Origin: Corythucha ciliata
Taxonomy: Eukaryota > Arthropoda > Insecta > Hemiptera > Tingidae
Assembly (NCBI GenBank): GCA_038030265.1
Contig: CM075941.1
Location: 8,246,001-8,310,000 of the forward strand
Reading direction: 5' to 3'
Length of the DNA: 64,000 nucleotides
Part shown: positions 63,725-64,000 of the stretch, piece by piece
How the letters are laid out: each line of letters begins with the position of its first letter
Position numbering within the stretch: position 1 is the stretch's first letter
Program-made: the position numbers and the translations under genes
Notes under the pieces: model-generated
Databases searched by the model: none
Told to the model about the DNA's origin: nothing
Seen by the model: the letters and a program-made list of their open reading frames with translations, nothing else

Positions 63725-64000
63725 TTTAACGTGTTGATTAGCGGCAAATATTGAGAATAAGCGCTCATTTGCCACTTAAATTAGGAAAAATAGATCAATT
63801 CGAGATATCTTAAGGCAACTTCGCGGACAAAACATAGAAACTACGCAGGCGCTATCAAGTTTCTACAGGCCTTAATAAATAGTCGGAAACAATTGAGAAG
63901 GCGTTCTAATGTGCTGCTTGGGAAAAGTGCTGACATTCGAAGCAAAAATAGCGAAAAAGCACTGATTCGTAGTAAGGAACTAAAAAAATCGCTAATTTGA
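63725..64000 (+). repeat. 30-bp minisatellite array A (block 8), cut by window end
   Basis: Plus-orientation units (ATTGAGAATAAGCGCTCATT type) begin at 63725 and continue to the edge. The block is incomplete. Confidence 0.75.

Overview
This is eukaryotic DNA, almost certainly from an arthropod and probably an insect. I cannot name the species. There is no bacterial-style gene packing. The few host-like exons have GT/AG splice sites; the clearest are a neuropeptide F/Y-type receptor exon and a His-rich, cuticle-protein-like terminal exon. Nearly everything else is transposable elements (TEs) and their debris: hAT DNA transposons, MITEs, Gypsy and BEL/Pao LTR elements, a Jockey/CR1-like non-LTR element, a MULE transposase and a tRNA-derived SINE. 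Minisatellite-like arrays with a 30-bp unit cover roughly 13 kb. Layout, 1-25 kb: a low-information start; 30-bp array A (2.04-3.70 kb) ending in a hAT-like terminus at 3776; a truncated Gypsy gag-pol remnant (4.3-6.2 kb); a small hAT MITE (6404-6981); a broken MULE transposase (7.2-9.6 kb); a tRNA-SINE (9.6-9.95 kb); an interspersed repeat X (10.1-10.6 kb); a host terminal exon on the minus strand (13694-14059); a Gypsy pol remnant (14.9-16.4 kb) abutting a minus-strand BEL/Pao remnant (16.4-19.15 kb); array A inside hAT-like ends (19.2-21.9 kb); and a minus-strand non-LTR remnant (22.1-24.3 kb). Layout, 25-46 kb: two further array-A carriers, each bounded by hAT-type terminal repeats and 8-bp target-site duplications (TSDs) (25790-27660 and 28553-30683); a second repeat X split by a Tc1/mariner-type MITE (32.15-32.84 kb); a receptor exon (35850-36102); and an 8.7-kb hAT element (37018-45746) with a perfect 8-bp TSD, GACATCTG, a decayed TTF/DUF4371 transposase, and other elements nested inside it. 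Layout, 46-64 kb: arrays A, C and B (46.6-49.1 kb); a nearly complete Gypsy-type LTR retrotransposon with two LTRs (49960-56063); a second copy of the 15-kb Gypsy family (57.66-58.39 kb, minus); arrays A, B and C again with the B/C module inverted (58.4-62.0 kb); and the start of another array A at the right edge. How the parts relate: the central observation is that the 30-bp arrays are not free-standing satellites. At least two are the cargo of non-autonomous hAT elements, provable from TSDs. The 8.7-kb hAT shares the terminal CAGTGGCG and is the obvious candidate for the autonomous relative. The region therefore looks like a nested landing zone in which hAT-type elements carried tandem 30-mers into place. 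Most protein-coding ORFs inside the arrays are artefacts: a 30-bp period is a multiple of three, so open frames give decapeptide repeats.
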